Assembly (NCBI GenBank): GCA_964423095.1
Contig: CAYRDI010000015.1
Coordinates: forward strand, 1-38,951
Origin: Micavibrio_A sp964423095
GTDB lineage: Bacteria; Pseudomonadota; Alphaproteobacteria; Micavibrionales; Micavibrionaceae
DNA: 38,951 nt
Direction: 5' to 3'
Part shown: piece after piece, positions 8,517 through 16,369 of the stretch
How the letters are laid out: each line of letters starts with the position of its first letter
Numbering within the stretch: the stretch's first letter is position 1
Translations under genes and position numbers: made by a program
The notes under the pieces: model-generated
Databases searched by the model: none
What the model saw: the letters and a program-made list of their open reading frames with translations, nothing else
What the model was told of the DNA's origin: nothing

Positions 8517-9277
8517 GACTGGACCCCGTTTTTATCCGCACGGGAAATGAAGGGTATGAGCTCAGCGGCTATCTGGGCTCCCCCGATGAGACCTCCACCA
8601 ATGAAAAAGCCGCAACGCTTGTGATCTTTTTGCACGATCTGCCGTTCGGTTATTCACAGGAGCACGATGATTTTTACAACGGACTGCGCGTTCCGTTCGA
8701 TGATCACGGACTTCAGACCCTGACCTTCGATTTCGAAAGTTTCGGGGAAAGCGATGGCGATGCACAGACCTTTACCCTCGAAATCGCCCGGCGGAACATC
8801 CAGGATGTCCTGCACTGGGCCCGTGTGAAAGGGTTTCAAAAATTCCTGTTCGTTGCATCCGGCATGGCAACACCGCTTGCCCTTGAAACCGCCAACGATG
8901 ACACCGTGATGGTCTTTTTGTTCTGGCCCGTTGTCCAGCCGCAGCCGGAAGGGACACCCGGGGACCGTTTGATTTATTTCGAGTTAGAAACGCCGCAAGA
9001 TCATAAAAACCCCGCCGAGCGCGCCGCCCTGATCGAAGATTTGCGCAAATACGACGCCGGCACCTTAAAGAAAAGCGTGAAATTCCCCGTCCAGATCCAA
9101 TACGGCGCAAAAGATCCCGCCTTTGACCCCGCCAACATCGATGTGATCAAAAACCATTTCAATGCGCTGCGAATCGACATCACATCCTACGCCGATGGAA
9201 AAACGGGTTTTCCCGACCCCCGCCACCGCGACATGGCCATCCGGCATGTGCGGCAGTTTCTGGACAAATATGCTTGA
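8513..9277 (+). CDS. Alpha/beta-hydrolase-like protein with degenerate nucleophile elbow
   Basis: The 254-residue protein starts at the ATG overlapping the gpt stop. The fold is suggested by VIFLHDLPFGYSQEH near 37-51, by FDFESFGESDGD near 72-83 (the usual fDxxGxGxSxG strand-turn), and by a late acid (YGAKDPAFD near 197-205) and histidine (RHRDM near 237-241). The expected GxSxG elbow reads VASGM at 114-118. Serine is therefore kept, but both glycines are replaced by Val and Met, and the oxyanion HG reads HD. It could be a poor hydrolase or a binding protein. Coupling to gpt hints at purine metabolism, but this is inference. Confidence 0.65.
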   Translation: MRLDPVFIRTGNEGYELSGYLGSPDETSTNEKAATLVIFLHDLPFGYSQEHDDFYNGLRVPFDDHGLQTLTFDFESFGESDGDAQTFTLEIARRNIQDVLHWARVKGFQKFLFVASGMATPLALETANDDTVMVFLFWPVVQPQPEGTPGDRLIYFELETPQDHKNPAERAALIEDLRKYDAGTLKKSVKFPVQIQYGAKDPAFDPANIDVIKNHFNALRIDITSYADGKTGFPDPRHRDMAIRHVRQFLDKYA

Positions 9278-9303
9278 TTTGCGGGGCCAAAAGCCGCTAT
9301 ATA
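9274..9303 (+). promoter_or_regulatory. Promoter for rpmI-rplT
   Basis: TTGATT (9274-9279), an 18-base spacer and TATATA (9298-9303) leave a leader of about 70 bases before rpmI. The -35 box overlaps the hydrolase stop codon. A leader of this size could hold an L20-type feedback site, but I could not identify a defined structure. Confidence 0.55.
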
Positions 9304-9381
9304 CCCCCATTCTGGTGTGATCTGGCTTTACATATCGGCTGCCTCGATCACAGATTATTGAACCTTTTCAAGGAGATAGAA

Positions 9382-9639
9382 ATGCCGAAGATGAAGACGA
9401 AAAGCAGCGCCAAAAAGCGCTTTTCCCTGACGTCGTCCGGGAAAGTAAAATTCAAGCAGGCCTCCAAGGGCCACCGCCTGATGCAAAAACCCAAATCCAT
9501 GAAGCGTAAAGCCAAGGGCACGGACACGATGGCCCCCGGCGATGCCGCCAAAGTGGTCAAGAGCTTCATGCCTTACTGCAAGGCCGCGAAGACCACGACC
9601 AAAAAGGCAAAATCCCCTGCAAAGAAGGAGAGTAAATAA
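9382..9639 (+). CDS. rpmI: 50S ribosomal protein L35
   Basis: The 85-residue basic protein begins MPKMKTKSSAKKRFSLTSSG, the hallmark of L35, and contains HRLMQKPKSMKRKAKG. An AAGGAG site lies 5 bases before ATG. L35 is usually about 65 residues. Here a lysine-rich extension of about 20 residues follows (KAAKTTTKKAKSPAKKESK), a known trend in some alphaproteobacteria. The stop overlaps the rplT start in TAATG, which couples the two. infC, the usual upstream partner, is absent. Confidence 0.95.
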   Translation: MPKMKTKSSAKKRFSLTSSGKVKFKQASKGHRLMQKPKSMKRKAKGTDTMAPGDAAKVVKSFMPYCKAAKTTTKKAKSPAKKESK

Positions 9640-10019
9640 TGGCACGCGTTAAAGGAGGCCCCCGCGCCCACGCCCGTCACCGCAAGTTTATCAAAGCCGT
9701 GAAAGGCCATTACGGACGCCGCAACAGCTGTTTCCGTACCGCCAAGCAATCGTACGAAGCCGCAGGCGAATACGCCTATATCGGCCGCAAGCAAAAGAAA
9801 CGCAATTTCCGCGCCCTGTGGATCCAGCGTATCAATGCCGGCGCCCGTTTGAACGGCATGACGTATTCCACGTTCATGAACGGTTTGACGAATGCCGGTA
9901 TCGAACTGGACCGCAAAGTATTGTCCGAAATGGCGATCCATGATCCGGAAGCCTTTGCCGTACTGGCCAAAGCCGCACAGGCCGCCGCCACGAACAGCCA
10001 GGCGAAAAAAGCCGCGTAA
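9639..10019 (+). CDS. rplT: 50S ribosomal protein L20
   Basis: The 126-residue protein has the full L20 sequence pattern: MARVKGGPRAHARHRK at the start, GHYGRRNSCFRTAKQ, YAYIGRKQKKRNFRALWI and RINAGARLNGMTYSTFM. L20 binds 23S rRNA early in 50S assembly and, in enterobacteria, represses its own operon. The C-terminal tail is Ala-rich (AAQAAATNSQAKKAA). A terminator follows at 10041-10072. Confidence 0.97.
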   Translation: MARVKGGPRAHARHRKFIKAVKGHYGRRNSCFRTAKQSYEAAGEYAYIGRKQKKRNFRALWIQRINAGARLNGMTYSTFMNGLTNAGIELDRKVLSEMAIHDPEAFAVLAKAAQAAATNSQAKKAA

Positions 10020-10040
10020 GCGTCTTTTGAGACAAGATTG

Positions 10041-10072
10041 AAAAAGGGCTGCCCCACAGGTGGCCCTTTTTT
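10041..10072 (+). terminator. Terminator of the rpmI-rplT operon
   Basis: AAAAAGGGC (10041-10049) pairs with GCCC plus the following T-run (10063-10072), 22 bases after the rplT stop. Confidence 0.8.
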
Positions 10073-10084
10073 ATTGGCCCCATT

Positions 10085-10148
10085 GTTAATGTTGCTTCAC
10101 AGAATAGTTCGTTCGCTGGTTCGGGCGTTTAAAGCGTTAATGTTGCTT
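10085..10148. repeat. Short direct repeat, two copies of 13 bp
   Basis: GTTAATGTTGCTT occurs at 10085-10097 and again at 10136-10148, with a period of 51 bases, in a non-coding stretch. No flanking mobile gene is seen. With the following terminators, it makes up a region of 318 bases (10020-10337) without a recognised gene. Confidence 0.6.
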
Positions 10149-10191
10149 GTGTTGATCCTGATTTTTTTTTAGTCGCCGCACCGTCCGCCAT

Positions 10192-10216
10192 AAAAAAACC
10201 GCCCTTAAAAAGGCGG
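10192..10216 (-). terminator. Minus-strand terminator without an assigned gene
   Basis: On the minus strand a 5-bp GC stem (CCGCC with GGCGG, 8-base loop) is followed by seven T (10192-10198). No convincing minus-strand gene lies upstream of it, so it may end a short non-coding RNA or antisense transcript from about 10245. A possible -10 box (TAGAAT) is seen there, but no clear -35. Confidence 0.45.
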
Positions 10217-10337
10217 CGGACGCAAATATGGCGTTGATGGAGACATTCTATCATAAAACCGCGGGGGGCCGGATTTTTTCTTGCATAAACGCGCAGATTG
10301 CAGCTAAGAAAGGGGTATATTACATAAGGAGGACGGC

Positions 10338-10604
10338 ATGGGTTTACGCGCGTTTTTTGAAGAACATTTTGGCGGATTTTATAAACCGCCCGGGACAACA
10401 CAAACAGGAAGCCCGGCGGGCAGCCATGCGCGGCTGACCGACCTTCATGAAACGCTGGTCGGGCCGGAGACGGAAAAGCCCACACCGCCACCGCGTTCCG
10501 GCGGCGGTCATGTGGTAAGAACATCGGGAAGCCACGGATCGGAAATCGGCACAGGCACAAAAACCGGCGGCAGCGGTATTACTTGTGCCCCCAACTTTGA
10601 TTGA
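10338..10604 (+). CDS. Small Gly/Thr/Ser-rich hypothetical protein
   Basis: The 88-residue protein is preceded by a near-perfect AAGGAGG at 10326-10332, five bases before the ATG. This is the best ribosome site in the surrounding 2 kb and argues that the gene is real. The N-terminus (GLRAFFEEHFGGFYKPP) is aromatic and possibly amphipathic. The rest is low-complexity (TPPPRSGGG, GTGTKTGGSG), with one cysteine near the end. A terminator follows at 10615-10635. I recognise no family and infer no function. Confidence 0.6.
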   Translation: MGLRAFFEEHFGGFYKPPGTTQTGSPAGSHARLTDLHETLVGPETEKPTPPPRSGGGHVVRTSGSHGSEIGTGTKTGGSGITCAPNFD

Positions 10605-10614
10605 TTTTTTTAAG

Positions 10615-10635
10615 CAGTCCCGAATGGGGCTGTTT
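10615..10635 (+). terminator. Terminator after the small gene
   Basis: CAGTCCC (10615-10621) pairs with GGGGCTG (10626-10632), with one G-T pair and a 4-base loop, and TTT follows. It lies 10 bases after the small gene and 34 before the HAD gene. Confidence 0.6.
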
Positions 10636-10668
10636 CCTTTTCCATCAATGTCCGCTACATAAACGGAC

Positions 10669-11340
10669 ATGACCTATCTTGCTGTATTTGACTGGAACGG
10701 AACGCTGTTCGACGACACGACGGCCACGCTGTATGCAACCAACGCGGTGTTGGAAAAATTCGGGATCGGCCCCATCGATCTTTTGACGATGCAGGAAAAT
10801 TTTTCCTTTCCCCTGATCCACTTTTACGAACGGATGGGCGTTTCGGCCGATGTGTATTTAAAACACGCCGAAGAAGAAAGCATGGCCTATATCGCCGCCT
10901 ATGAATCCCGCTATCACACCTGCGATATCGCGGACGGTGCGTTCGATTTGCTGGACTGGCTGGAAACACGCGGCGTACATTCCATGGTTTTGAGCAACCA
11001 TTTGCAGGACAATCTGAACGCCGATGTGGAGCGTCTGGGTATCACCCCCTATATGAAACACATCTCCGGCAACCCCGAACGGGCAACAATCACGCAAGGG
11101 CTTTCCAAGCAAATCCGCCTCGAAGCCTATATGAAAGAGCACGGCTTTGCCCCCGAAAACACCCTGATCATCGGGGATTCGCACGAAGAACCGGAGCTGG
11201 CCAAACGGCTCGGCCTGCTCGGCATCAGTATCGCGGGGGGCCTGCTCTCCCCCGCCCGGCTGGAGAAATATAAGGCCGATTATATCATCCAGAAGCTGCA
11301 CGAGGTGCGCCCGCTCCTCGAAAAGCACTGGAATTTATAG
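10669..11340 (+). CDS. HAD-superfamily hydrolase (phosphoglycolate-phosphatase-like)
   Basis: The 223-residue protein has motif I VFDWNGTLFDD at residues 6-16, with D8 as the nucleophile. A helical cap follows. Motif II is SMVLSNH near 105 and motif IV IIGDSHEEPELAK near 165-178. The usual general acid-base Asp two residues after the nucleophile is Asn (N10), as in the DWNGT subgroup, so the catalysis may differ from classic phosphatases. Substrate unknown. pheS begins 25 bases downstream, so it may be cotranscribed with pheS. Confidence 0.82.
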   Translation: MTYLAVFDWNGTLFDDTTATLYATNAVLEKFGIGPIDLLTMQENFSFPLIHFYERMGVSADVYLKHAEEESMAYIAAYESRYHTCDIADGAFDLLDWLETRGVHSMVLSNHLQDNLNADVERLGITPYMKHISGNPERATITQGLSKQIRLEAYMKEHGFAPENTLIIGDSHEEPELAKRLGLLGISIAGGLLSPARLEKYKADYIIQKLHEVRPLLEKHWNL

Positions 11341-11365
11341 GGTTTTCTGGTCTATAAAAGCCTCC

Positions 11366-12454
11366 ATGACACAGAATATCGCCACATTAAAAGCCGAACT
11401 GACACAAAGCATTGCGGCCGCCAACGACCTCCAGTCCCTTGAAGAAGCGCGCATCAACGCGCTCGGGAAAAAAGGCCGTATCACGGACCTGATGAAAAGC
11501 CTTGGCCAGATGGACCCCGAAGAGCGCAAGAATTTCGGTGCCGCGATCAACGCGCTCAAAGACGAGGTCGCCGCCCTGATCGACAAACAAGAAGGTGCCT
11601 TGAAAAAACAGGCCATGGCCGAAAAACTGGGGCGCGAGACGATCGATGTTACGCTGTCCACCCGCCCCGATGCGAAGGGTACCATTCACCCGATTTCACA
11701 GACGATGGACGAACTCATCACCATTTTCGGCGATATGGGATTTGAACTGGCCGAAGGGCCGGACATCGAAGATGACTGGCACAATTTTACCGCGCTGAAT
11801 TTCCCGCAAGGGCACCCCGCGCGCGAAATGCACGATACGTTCTATTTGCCAGACGATGGTGACGAGAAAGGCGAAGCCGCGAAAAAGCTGCTCCGCACGC
11901 ACACCTCCACCGTGCAGATCCGCCATATGATGGGAAAGAAGCCGCCGTTCAAGATGATCTGTATGGGCCGTGTGTACCGTTCCGATTACGACATGACCCA
12001 CACGCCGGTTTTCCACCAGTGCGAAGGGTTGCTGATTGATAAGAACATCAATATGGGCCACCTCAAAGGATGCCTGATGGATTTTTGCCGCGCGTATTTC
12101 GAGGTGGACGATCTGCCCATTCGTTTGCGCCCGTCTTTCTTCCCGTTCACGGAACCGAGCGCGGAGGTGGATATTGGGTGTTCGCGCAAAGGCGGCGATT
12201 TGAAAATCGGCGCGGGTGATTCATGGCTCGAAATCCTCGGCTGCGGCATGGTGCACCCCAATGTTTTGAAAAATTGTGGCGTTGACCCCGACGAGTACCA
12301 AGGTTTTGCCTTTGGCATGGGGATCGAACGGATTGCCATGCTGAAATACGGGATTCCGGACTTGCGCACCTTCTTCGAATCCGATGCCCGCTGGCTGGAT
12401 CATTACGGGTTTGACCCGCTGGATCGGCCAAACCGGGCCACGGGGGCCAAATAA
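11366..12454 (+). CDS. pheS: Phenylalanyl-tRNA synthetase alpha subunit
   Basis: The 362-residue protein has an N-terminal coiled coil at about 1-90 that binds tRNA. A class II catalytic core follows, with motif 2 MGRVYRSDYDMTHTPVFHQ and motif 3 FGMGIERIAMLKYGIPDLR. It pairs with PheT in an alpha2-beta2 enzyme that charges tRNA-Phe. A small unknown gene separates it from pheT, whereas the two are usually adjacent. No Phe-rich leader peptide is seen upstream, as only 25 bases separate it from the HAD gene. Confidence 0.98.
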   Translation: MTQNIATLKAELTQSIAAANDLQSLEEARINALGKKGRITDLMKSLGQMDPEERKNFGAAINALKDEVAALIDKQEGALKKQAMAEKLGRETIDVTLSTRPDAKGTIHPISQTMDELITIFGDMGFELAEGPDIEDDWHNFTALNFPQGHPAREMHDTFYLPDDGDEKGEAAKKLLRTHTSTVQIRHMMGKKPPFKMICMGRVYRSDYDMTHTPVFHQCEGLLIDKNINMGHLKGCLMDFCRAYFEVDDLPIRLRPSFFPFTEPSAEVDIGCSRKGGDLKIGAGDSWLEILGCGMVHPNVLKNCGVDPDEYQGFAFGMGIERIAMLKYGIPDLRTFFESDARWLDHYGFDPLDRPNRATGAK

Positions 12455-12478
12455 CCCTTCGCAACTGCAAAATATCTG

Positions 12479-12524
12479 TTGCATTGCGCCATTTTCCTTG
12501 CATATTATGCATATGTAGTATGCA
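12479..12524 (+). promoter_or_regulatory. Promoter overlapped by an imperfect dyad
   Basis: TTGCAT (12479-12484), an 18-base spacer and TATTAT (12503-12508) form a plausible promoter. The -10 box lies inside a dyad with 9-base arms, TGCATATTA (12499-12507) and TAGTATGCA (12516-12524), having one mismatch and an 8-base spacer. A repressor bound here would block initiation. GGGAGA follows as the ribosome site of the gene at 12535. Confidence 0.5.
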
Positions 12525-12534
12525 GGGAGACAGC

Positions 12535-12870
12535 ATGAACGCTTTCACGAACGGTTTTAGGGCAGATCTTGAACATGCGGCGGAAGGATTGGCACTGGGG
12601 CTTAAGATTGAATCCGGAATTGAGGCCGGCCCGCACGTAATTGACGGCCCCGAAGGCAATCGTCTGGTTTTTACCACAAGCGATACCAACAGCAGGACTT
12701 TAATACGTTACTTGGGGGAGATCTTTGATGGCGCGATCAAATCCGAGCCCCGTGTGAGCGAAACCTTGCACACTCTCGAACCCGAAGACTGCCCCGAGCT
12801 TAAAGCAACAGGGTTTGTTGCCGTCCCATTGGGCCCCCAGGTCCTTGGCTACCTCACCGCCAAACTTTAA
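12535..12870 (+). CDS. Hypothetical 111-residue protein between pheS and pheT
   Basis: I do not recognise it. The ATG at 12535 has a GGGAGA site 4 bases upstream; an earlier in-frame start at 12484 would read through the promoter and is unlikely. It is acidic and probably soluble, with no signal peptide. Recognisable segments are FRADLEHAAEGLALGLKIES, GNRLVFTTSDTNSRTLIRYL and a C-terminal VAVPLGPQVLGYL. It has its own promoter with a dyad and lies between two subunits of one enzyme, which suggests an insertion or a lineage-specific regulator. Function unknown. Confidence 0.65.
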   Translation: MNAFTNGFRADLEHAAEGLALGLKIESGIEAGPHVIDGPEGNRLVFTTSDTNSRTLIRYLGEIFDGAIKSEPRVSETLHTLEPEDCPELKATGFVAVPLGPQVLGYLTAKL

Positions 12871-12904
12871 CAAAACACTTGGAATTCAACGCATTTTCAC
12901 GTTA

Positions 12905-12933
12905 CATAACCATCTGAAAAAACATAGGTTATG
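12905..12933 (+). promoter_or_regulatory. Stem-loop just before the pheT start
   Basis: CATAACC (12905-12911) and GGTTATG (12927-12933) form a 7-bp perfect stem with a 15-base loop ending 2 bases before the pheT ATG. It covers the position of the ribosome site, so it may tune pheT translation. Confidence 0.4.
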
Positions 12934-12935
12934 AC

Positions 12936-15317
12936 ATGAAATTCACGCTTTCCTGGCTCAAGGAACATCTGGACACCAACGCATCGATCGAAGAGATCAC
13001 AACCAAGCTCACGGCCCTTGGGCTCGAGCTTGAAAGCGTTGAAGACAAGGCCGCGTCCTTCGCGCCGTTCAAAGTCGCCTATGTTGAAAAAGCCGAAAAG
13101 CACCCCGATGCCGACCGGTTGAAAGTTTTGATCGTCGATACGGGATCAGAAAAATTACAGGTCGTGTGCGGCGCGCCGAATGCGCGGCAAGGGATGAAGG
13201 GCGTGTTCGCCCCCGATGGATCATTCATTCCGGGCACCGGTATCACATTGAAAAAAGGCGTGATCCGCGGACAGGAATCGAATGGCATGATGGTGTCCGA
13301 ACGCGAGATGGGATTATCGGATGATCATGACGGGATTATCGAAGTGCCGGCGGATACGCCGCTGCAAACACCGTTTGCGGAATTGTACGGATTGAACGAT
13401 GTGGTGATCGACATTGCCGTGACACCCGACCGCGCGGATTGCGCCGGTATTTTGGGCGTGGCCCGCGACCTTGCCGCCGCAGGGATCGGCACATTGAAAG
13501 AAAAAGATGCATCGCCCGTGAAAGGCGCGTTCAAAAACCCGGTGTCGGTAAAGATCGATGCGGCCGACGCCTGCCCCGTCTTTTTGGGGCGGTATATTCG
13601 CGGCGTGAAAAACGGCGCATCGCCCGCCGAACTGCAAAACAAATTAAAAGCCATCGGCCTGCGCCCGATTTCGCGCCTCGTCGATGTCACGAACTTTTTT
13701 TCAATCGATTCCTGCCGCCCCTTGCACGTTTTCGATGCCAAGAAACTAAAAGGCAACATCACCGTCCGCGCCGCGAAAAAGGGCGAGACGCTGGAAGCGC
13801 TCAACGACAAGACCTATACGCTCGATGACGGTATGACCGTTGTGTGCGATGAGTCCGGCGTTATCGGCCTTGGCGGCGTGATGGGCGGAACCGGCACCGC
13901 CGTGGATGACGGCACCGTCGATGTGTATCTGGAATGCGCGTATTTCGACCCCTATCGCACGGCAAAGACGGGCCGCGCGCTCGATATCATTTCGGATGCG
14001 CGGTACCGGTTCGAGCGCGGCATCGATCCCGCCTTCACGATTGCCGGTATGGAGCTGGCCACCAAGATGATCGTCGATCTTTGCGGCGGTGAGGCATCGG
14101 ATGTGTTTGTTGCGGGCAGCGTGCCGGACTGGAAACGATCCTATCCGTTTGATCCTGCCTATACCGAAAAACTGTCCGGTGTGGCAGTGGACGAAAAAAA
14201 GCAGATCGATATTTTGAAATCGCTCGGCTTTACGTTCGAAGGAAAGAACGCCGTCCCGCCAAGCTGGCGCGCCGATGTGCAGGGCAAGGCCGACCTCGTC
14301 GAAGAAGTTATCCGTGTGATCGGGTTTGATTCCATTCCCACCTTGCCCGTCCATGCCGATGGCGCGGTATCCGGGGCCGCCGAAACCGAAAATTGCGCAA
14401 GATCGCGCAAAGCCCGGTCCGCCCTGGCCGCCCGCGGTTTGTATGAATGCGTGACATGGTCGTTCATGGATGCGGAGACCGCCCGCCTGTTCGGATCGAA
14501 CGACAATCCGGCACTCGCCCTGACCAACCCGATTTCATCGGAATTGACGCAAATGCGCCCGAGCATTTTGCCCAACCTGATCCGCGCCGCGCAGAAAAAC
14601 ATGGACCGCGGATATGCGAATGCCGCGTTGTTCGAGGTTGGCCCCGCATTCCAAAGCGCGAAGGTGGATGGGCAGGCCACCGTGGCCGCCGGTATCCGCC
14701 ATGTGGCCGTTGGCACCCGCCATTGGGAAGGGGCGCAAGCGCACCGCGCCGTCGATGCGATGGATGCAAAGGCCGATGCGATGGCCGCCCTTGCCGCAGC
14801 AGGAGCACCCGTGGGCAATTTGCAGGTTTCCCGCGATGCGCCCGATTATTACCACCCGGGACGTTCGGGCAGCTTGCGTTTGGGTAAAAACGTGCTCGCC
14901 TATTTCGGGGAAATGCACCCCGGCGTTCTGGAGGACATGGATGTGAAAGGCCCCGTGGCCGCGTTCGAGGCTTTCCTCAACAACACGCCCGAGATGAAAA
15001 AGAAAACGACCGGAAAACCATTGCTGGTGCTTTCCCCGTTCCAGCCCGTCAACCGCGATTTTGCATTCCTCGTCGATGATGCGGTGGAGGCGGAGAATAT
15101 TATCCGCGCCGCCCGCAGCCCCGATAAAATGATCGAACGCGTCGAAATTTTCGATGTGTACAAGGGCAAGGGCGTGGAAGAGGGAAAAAAATCCATCGCG
15201 GTCAATGTCACGATCCAGCCAAAAGACAAAACATTGTCCGATGCGGAGATCGAAGGCATTTCAAAAAAGATTGTCGAGGCCGTCATTGCCAAATGCGGTG
15301 CGGCGTTGCGCGGATGA
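12936..15317 (+). CDS. pheT: Phenylalanyl-tRNA synthetase beta subunit
   Basis: The 793-residue protein begins MKFTLSWLKEHLDT, typical of PheT. In order it has a tRNA-binding OB domain at about 40-150 (KHPDADRLKVLIVDTG, VVCGAPNARQGM), the B3/B4 editing region at 210-390, B5 at about 400-470, the catalytic-like core, and a C-terminal ferredoxin-fold anticodon-binding domain at 700-793 (FQPVNRDFAFLVDD). The ribosome site is weak and lies in a stem-loop. The stop overlaps the next gene's start in ATGA. Confidence 0.98.
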   Translation: MKFTLSWLKEHLDTNASIEEITTKLTALGLELESVEDKAASFAPFKVAYVEKAEKHPDADRLKVLIVDTGSEKLQVVCGAPNARQGMKGVFAPDGSFIPGTGITLKKGVIRGQESNGMMVSEREMGLSDDHDGIIEVPADTPLQTPFAELYGLNDVVIDIAVTPDRADCAGILGVARDLAAAGIGTLKEKDASPVKGAFKNPVSVKIDAADACPVFLGRYIRGVKNGASPAELQNKLKAIGLRPISRLVDVTNFFSIDSCRPLHVFDAKKLKGNITVRAAKKGETLEALNDKTYTLDDGMTVVCDESGVIGLGGVMGGTGTAVDDGTVDVYLECAYFDPYRTAKTGRALDIISDARYRFERGIDPAFTIAGMELATKMIVDLCGGEASDVFVAGSVPDWKRSYPFDPAYTEKLSGVAVDEKKQIDILKSLGFTFEGKNAVPPSWRADVQGKADLVEEVIRVIGFDSIPTLPVHADGAVSGAAETENCARSRKARSALAARGLYECVTWSFMDAETARLFGSNDNPALALTNPISSELTQMRPSILPNLIRAAQKNMDRGYANAALFEVGPAFQSAKVDGQATVAAGIRHVAVGTRHWEGAQAHRAVDAMDAKADAMAALAAAGAPVGNLQVSRDAPDYYHPGRSGSLRLGKNVLAYFGEMHPGVLEDMDVKGPVAAFEAFLNNTPEMKKKTTGKPLLVLSPFQPVNRDFAFLVDDAVEAENIIRAARSPDKMIERVEIFDVYKGKGVEEGKKSIAVNVTIQPKDKTLSDAEIEGISKKIVEAVIAKCGAALRG

Positions 15318-16369
15318 TTTTTGTTTCCGCCAAGCCGCTTGAGGCGTATGCCACAGCGTTGTTAGAGGCCGGCGGGTTTACGGGCGATGAAGCCAAGGCC
15401 ACCGCAAAAAGCCTGATCCTGTCCAACCTGATGGGGCACGATTCCCACGGCATTGTGCGTATTCGTCAGTATATAGAACAGCGCAAGGCGGGCATGATTG
15501 TCAGCGGCGCGGCACTGTCCATCCTGAATGAAACGCCAAACGCCCTTCACGCCGATGCCGGATTGGGATTGGGACAAGTGCAGATGCCGCGGTTGCTAGA
15601 TGCCTTGTTTGAAAAGGCAAAGACACAAGCCGTGGTGAGCGGGGCCATAGTAAATTCCGCCCATGTCGGACGGTTGGGTGAATGGGTGGAAATGGCCGCG
15701 CAAAGAGGATTTGCGGCGTTCATGGCCGTGAATGACAACGGTACCTTCCAGATGGTGGCCCCGCATGGCGGGATTGAAGCCCGCACCAGCACGAACCCGA
15801 TGGCCTTTTCCATTCCATTAAAAGACGGCGATGATTTCACGATCGATTTATCAACGAGCGCGACGGCGATGGGCAAAGTCCGCCTTGCACATATGGCAGG
15901 TGTGCCTGTGCCCGAAGGACAATTACAGGACGCACACGGAAATCTGACCACCGATACCGATGTTTTGTTTTCAGACCCCAAAGGCACCATTTTGCCATTC
16001 GGCGGACACAAGGGATTTGCGTTATCGATGATGGTGGATTTGCTGGTCTCCGGATTATCCGGCGGACTGACACCCCCCGCCCCCGAAGGAACACCCGAAA
16101 CCAACAATGTTTTGATTACTTTGTGGAATCCCGCATTCTTTGCGGGGCTATCGCATATGCAGGACGAAGCCGCGCGCTATATCGCGCATATCCGTTCGGC
16201 AAAACCCAAAGATGTGCAAAACCCCGTCCGCATTCCGGGGGAGCGCGCCAAGGCCGTGTATCAAGAGCGTTTGAAAAACGGCATCCCACTCGATGACACA
16301 TTTTGCCAAAAACTGGAGAAATACGCGCACCAACTGGGTGTTACTTCTTCGCCATTTCCTGCGCGATAA
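15314..16369 (+). CDS. Malate/L-lactate/ureidoglycolate dehydrogenase family (Ldh_2) oxidoreductase
   Basis: The 351-residue protein starts at the ATG overlapping the pheT stop. Family signatures are GHDSHGIVRIRQYIE near 41-55 (catalytic His region), HVGRLGEWVE near 118, TSTNPMAFSIP near 163 and FGGHKGFALSMMVDLL near 235. Ldh_2 enzymes use NAD(P)H to reduce 2-oxoacids or related imines. They cannot be told apart as malate, sulfolactate or piperideine-2-carboxylate reductases without phylogeny. It is coupled to pheT without an obvious metabolic link. The 3' end overlaps convergent fadD by 29 bases. Confidence 0.85.
   Translation: MIFVSAKPLEAYATALLEAGGFTGDEAKATAKSLILSNLMGHDSHGIVRIRQYIEQRKAGMIVSGAALSILNETPNALHADAGLGLGQVQMPRLLDALFEKAKTQAVVSGAIVNSAHVGRLGEWVEMAAQRGFAAFMAVNDNGTFQMVAPHGGIEARTSTNPMAFSIPLKDGDDFTIDLSTSATAMGKVRLAHMAGVPVPEGQLQDAHGNLTTDTDVLFSDPKGTILPFGGHKGFALSMMVDLLVSGLSGGLTPPAPEGTPETNNVLITLWNPAFFAGLSHMQDEAARYIAHIRSAKPKDVQNPVRIPGERAKAVYQERLKNGIPLDDTFCQKLEKYAHQLGVTSSPFPAR

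Noticed and set aside
10129..10560. 143-codon minus-strand frame ending in a Lys/Thr-rich peptide (GSTQATLTL)
   Set aside because: It runs through the orphan terminator and opposite the small gene with the strong ribosome site. The last 20 codons from ATG 10191 look mildly coding, but there is no ribosome site, so I do not call a gene.
7106..16369. Two convergent gene pairs both overlapping by exactly 29 bases (7106-7134 and 16341-16369)
   Set aside because: The overlapping sequences are unrelated, so the equal length is most likely coincidence.
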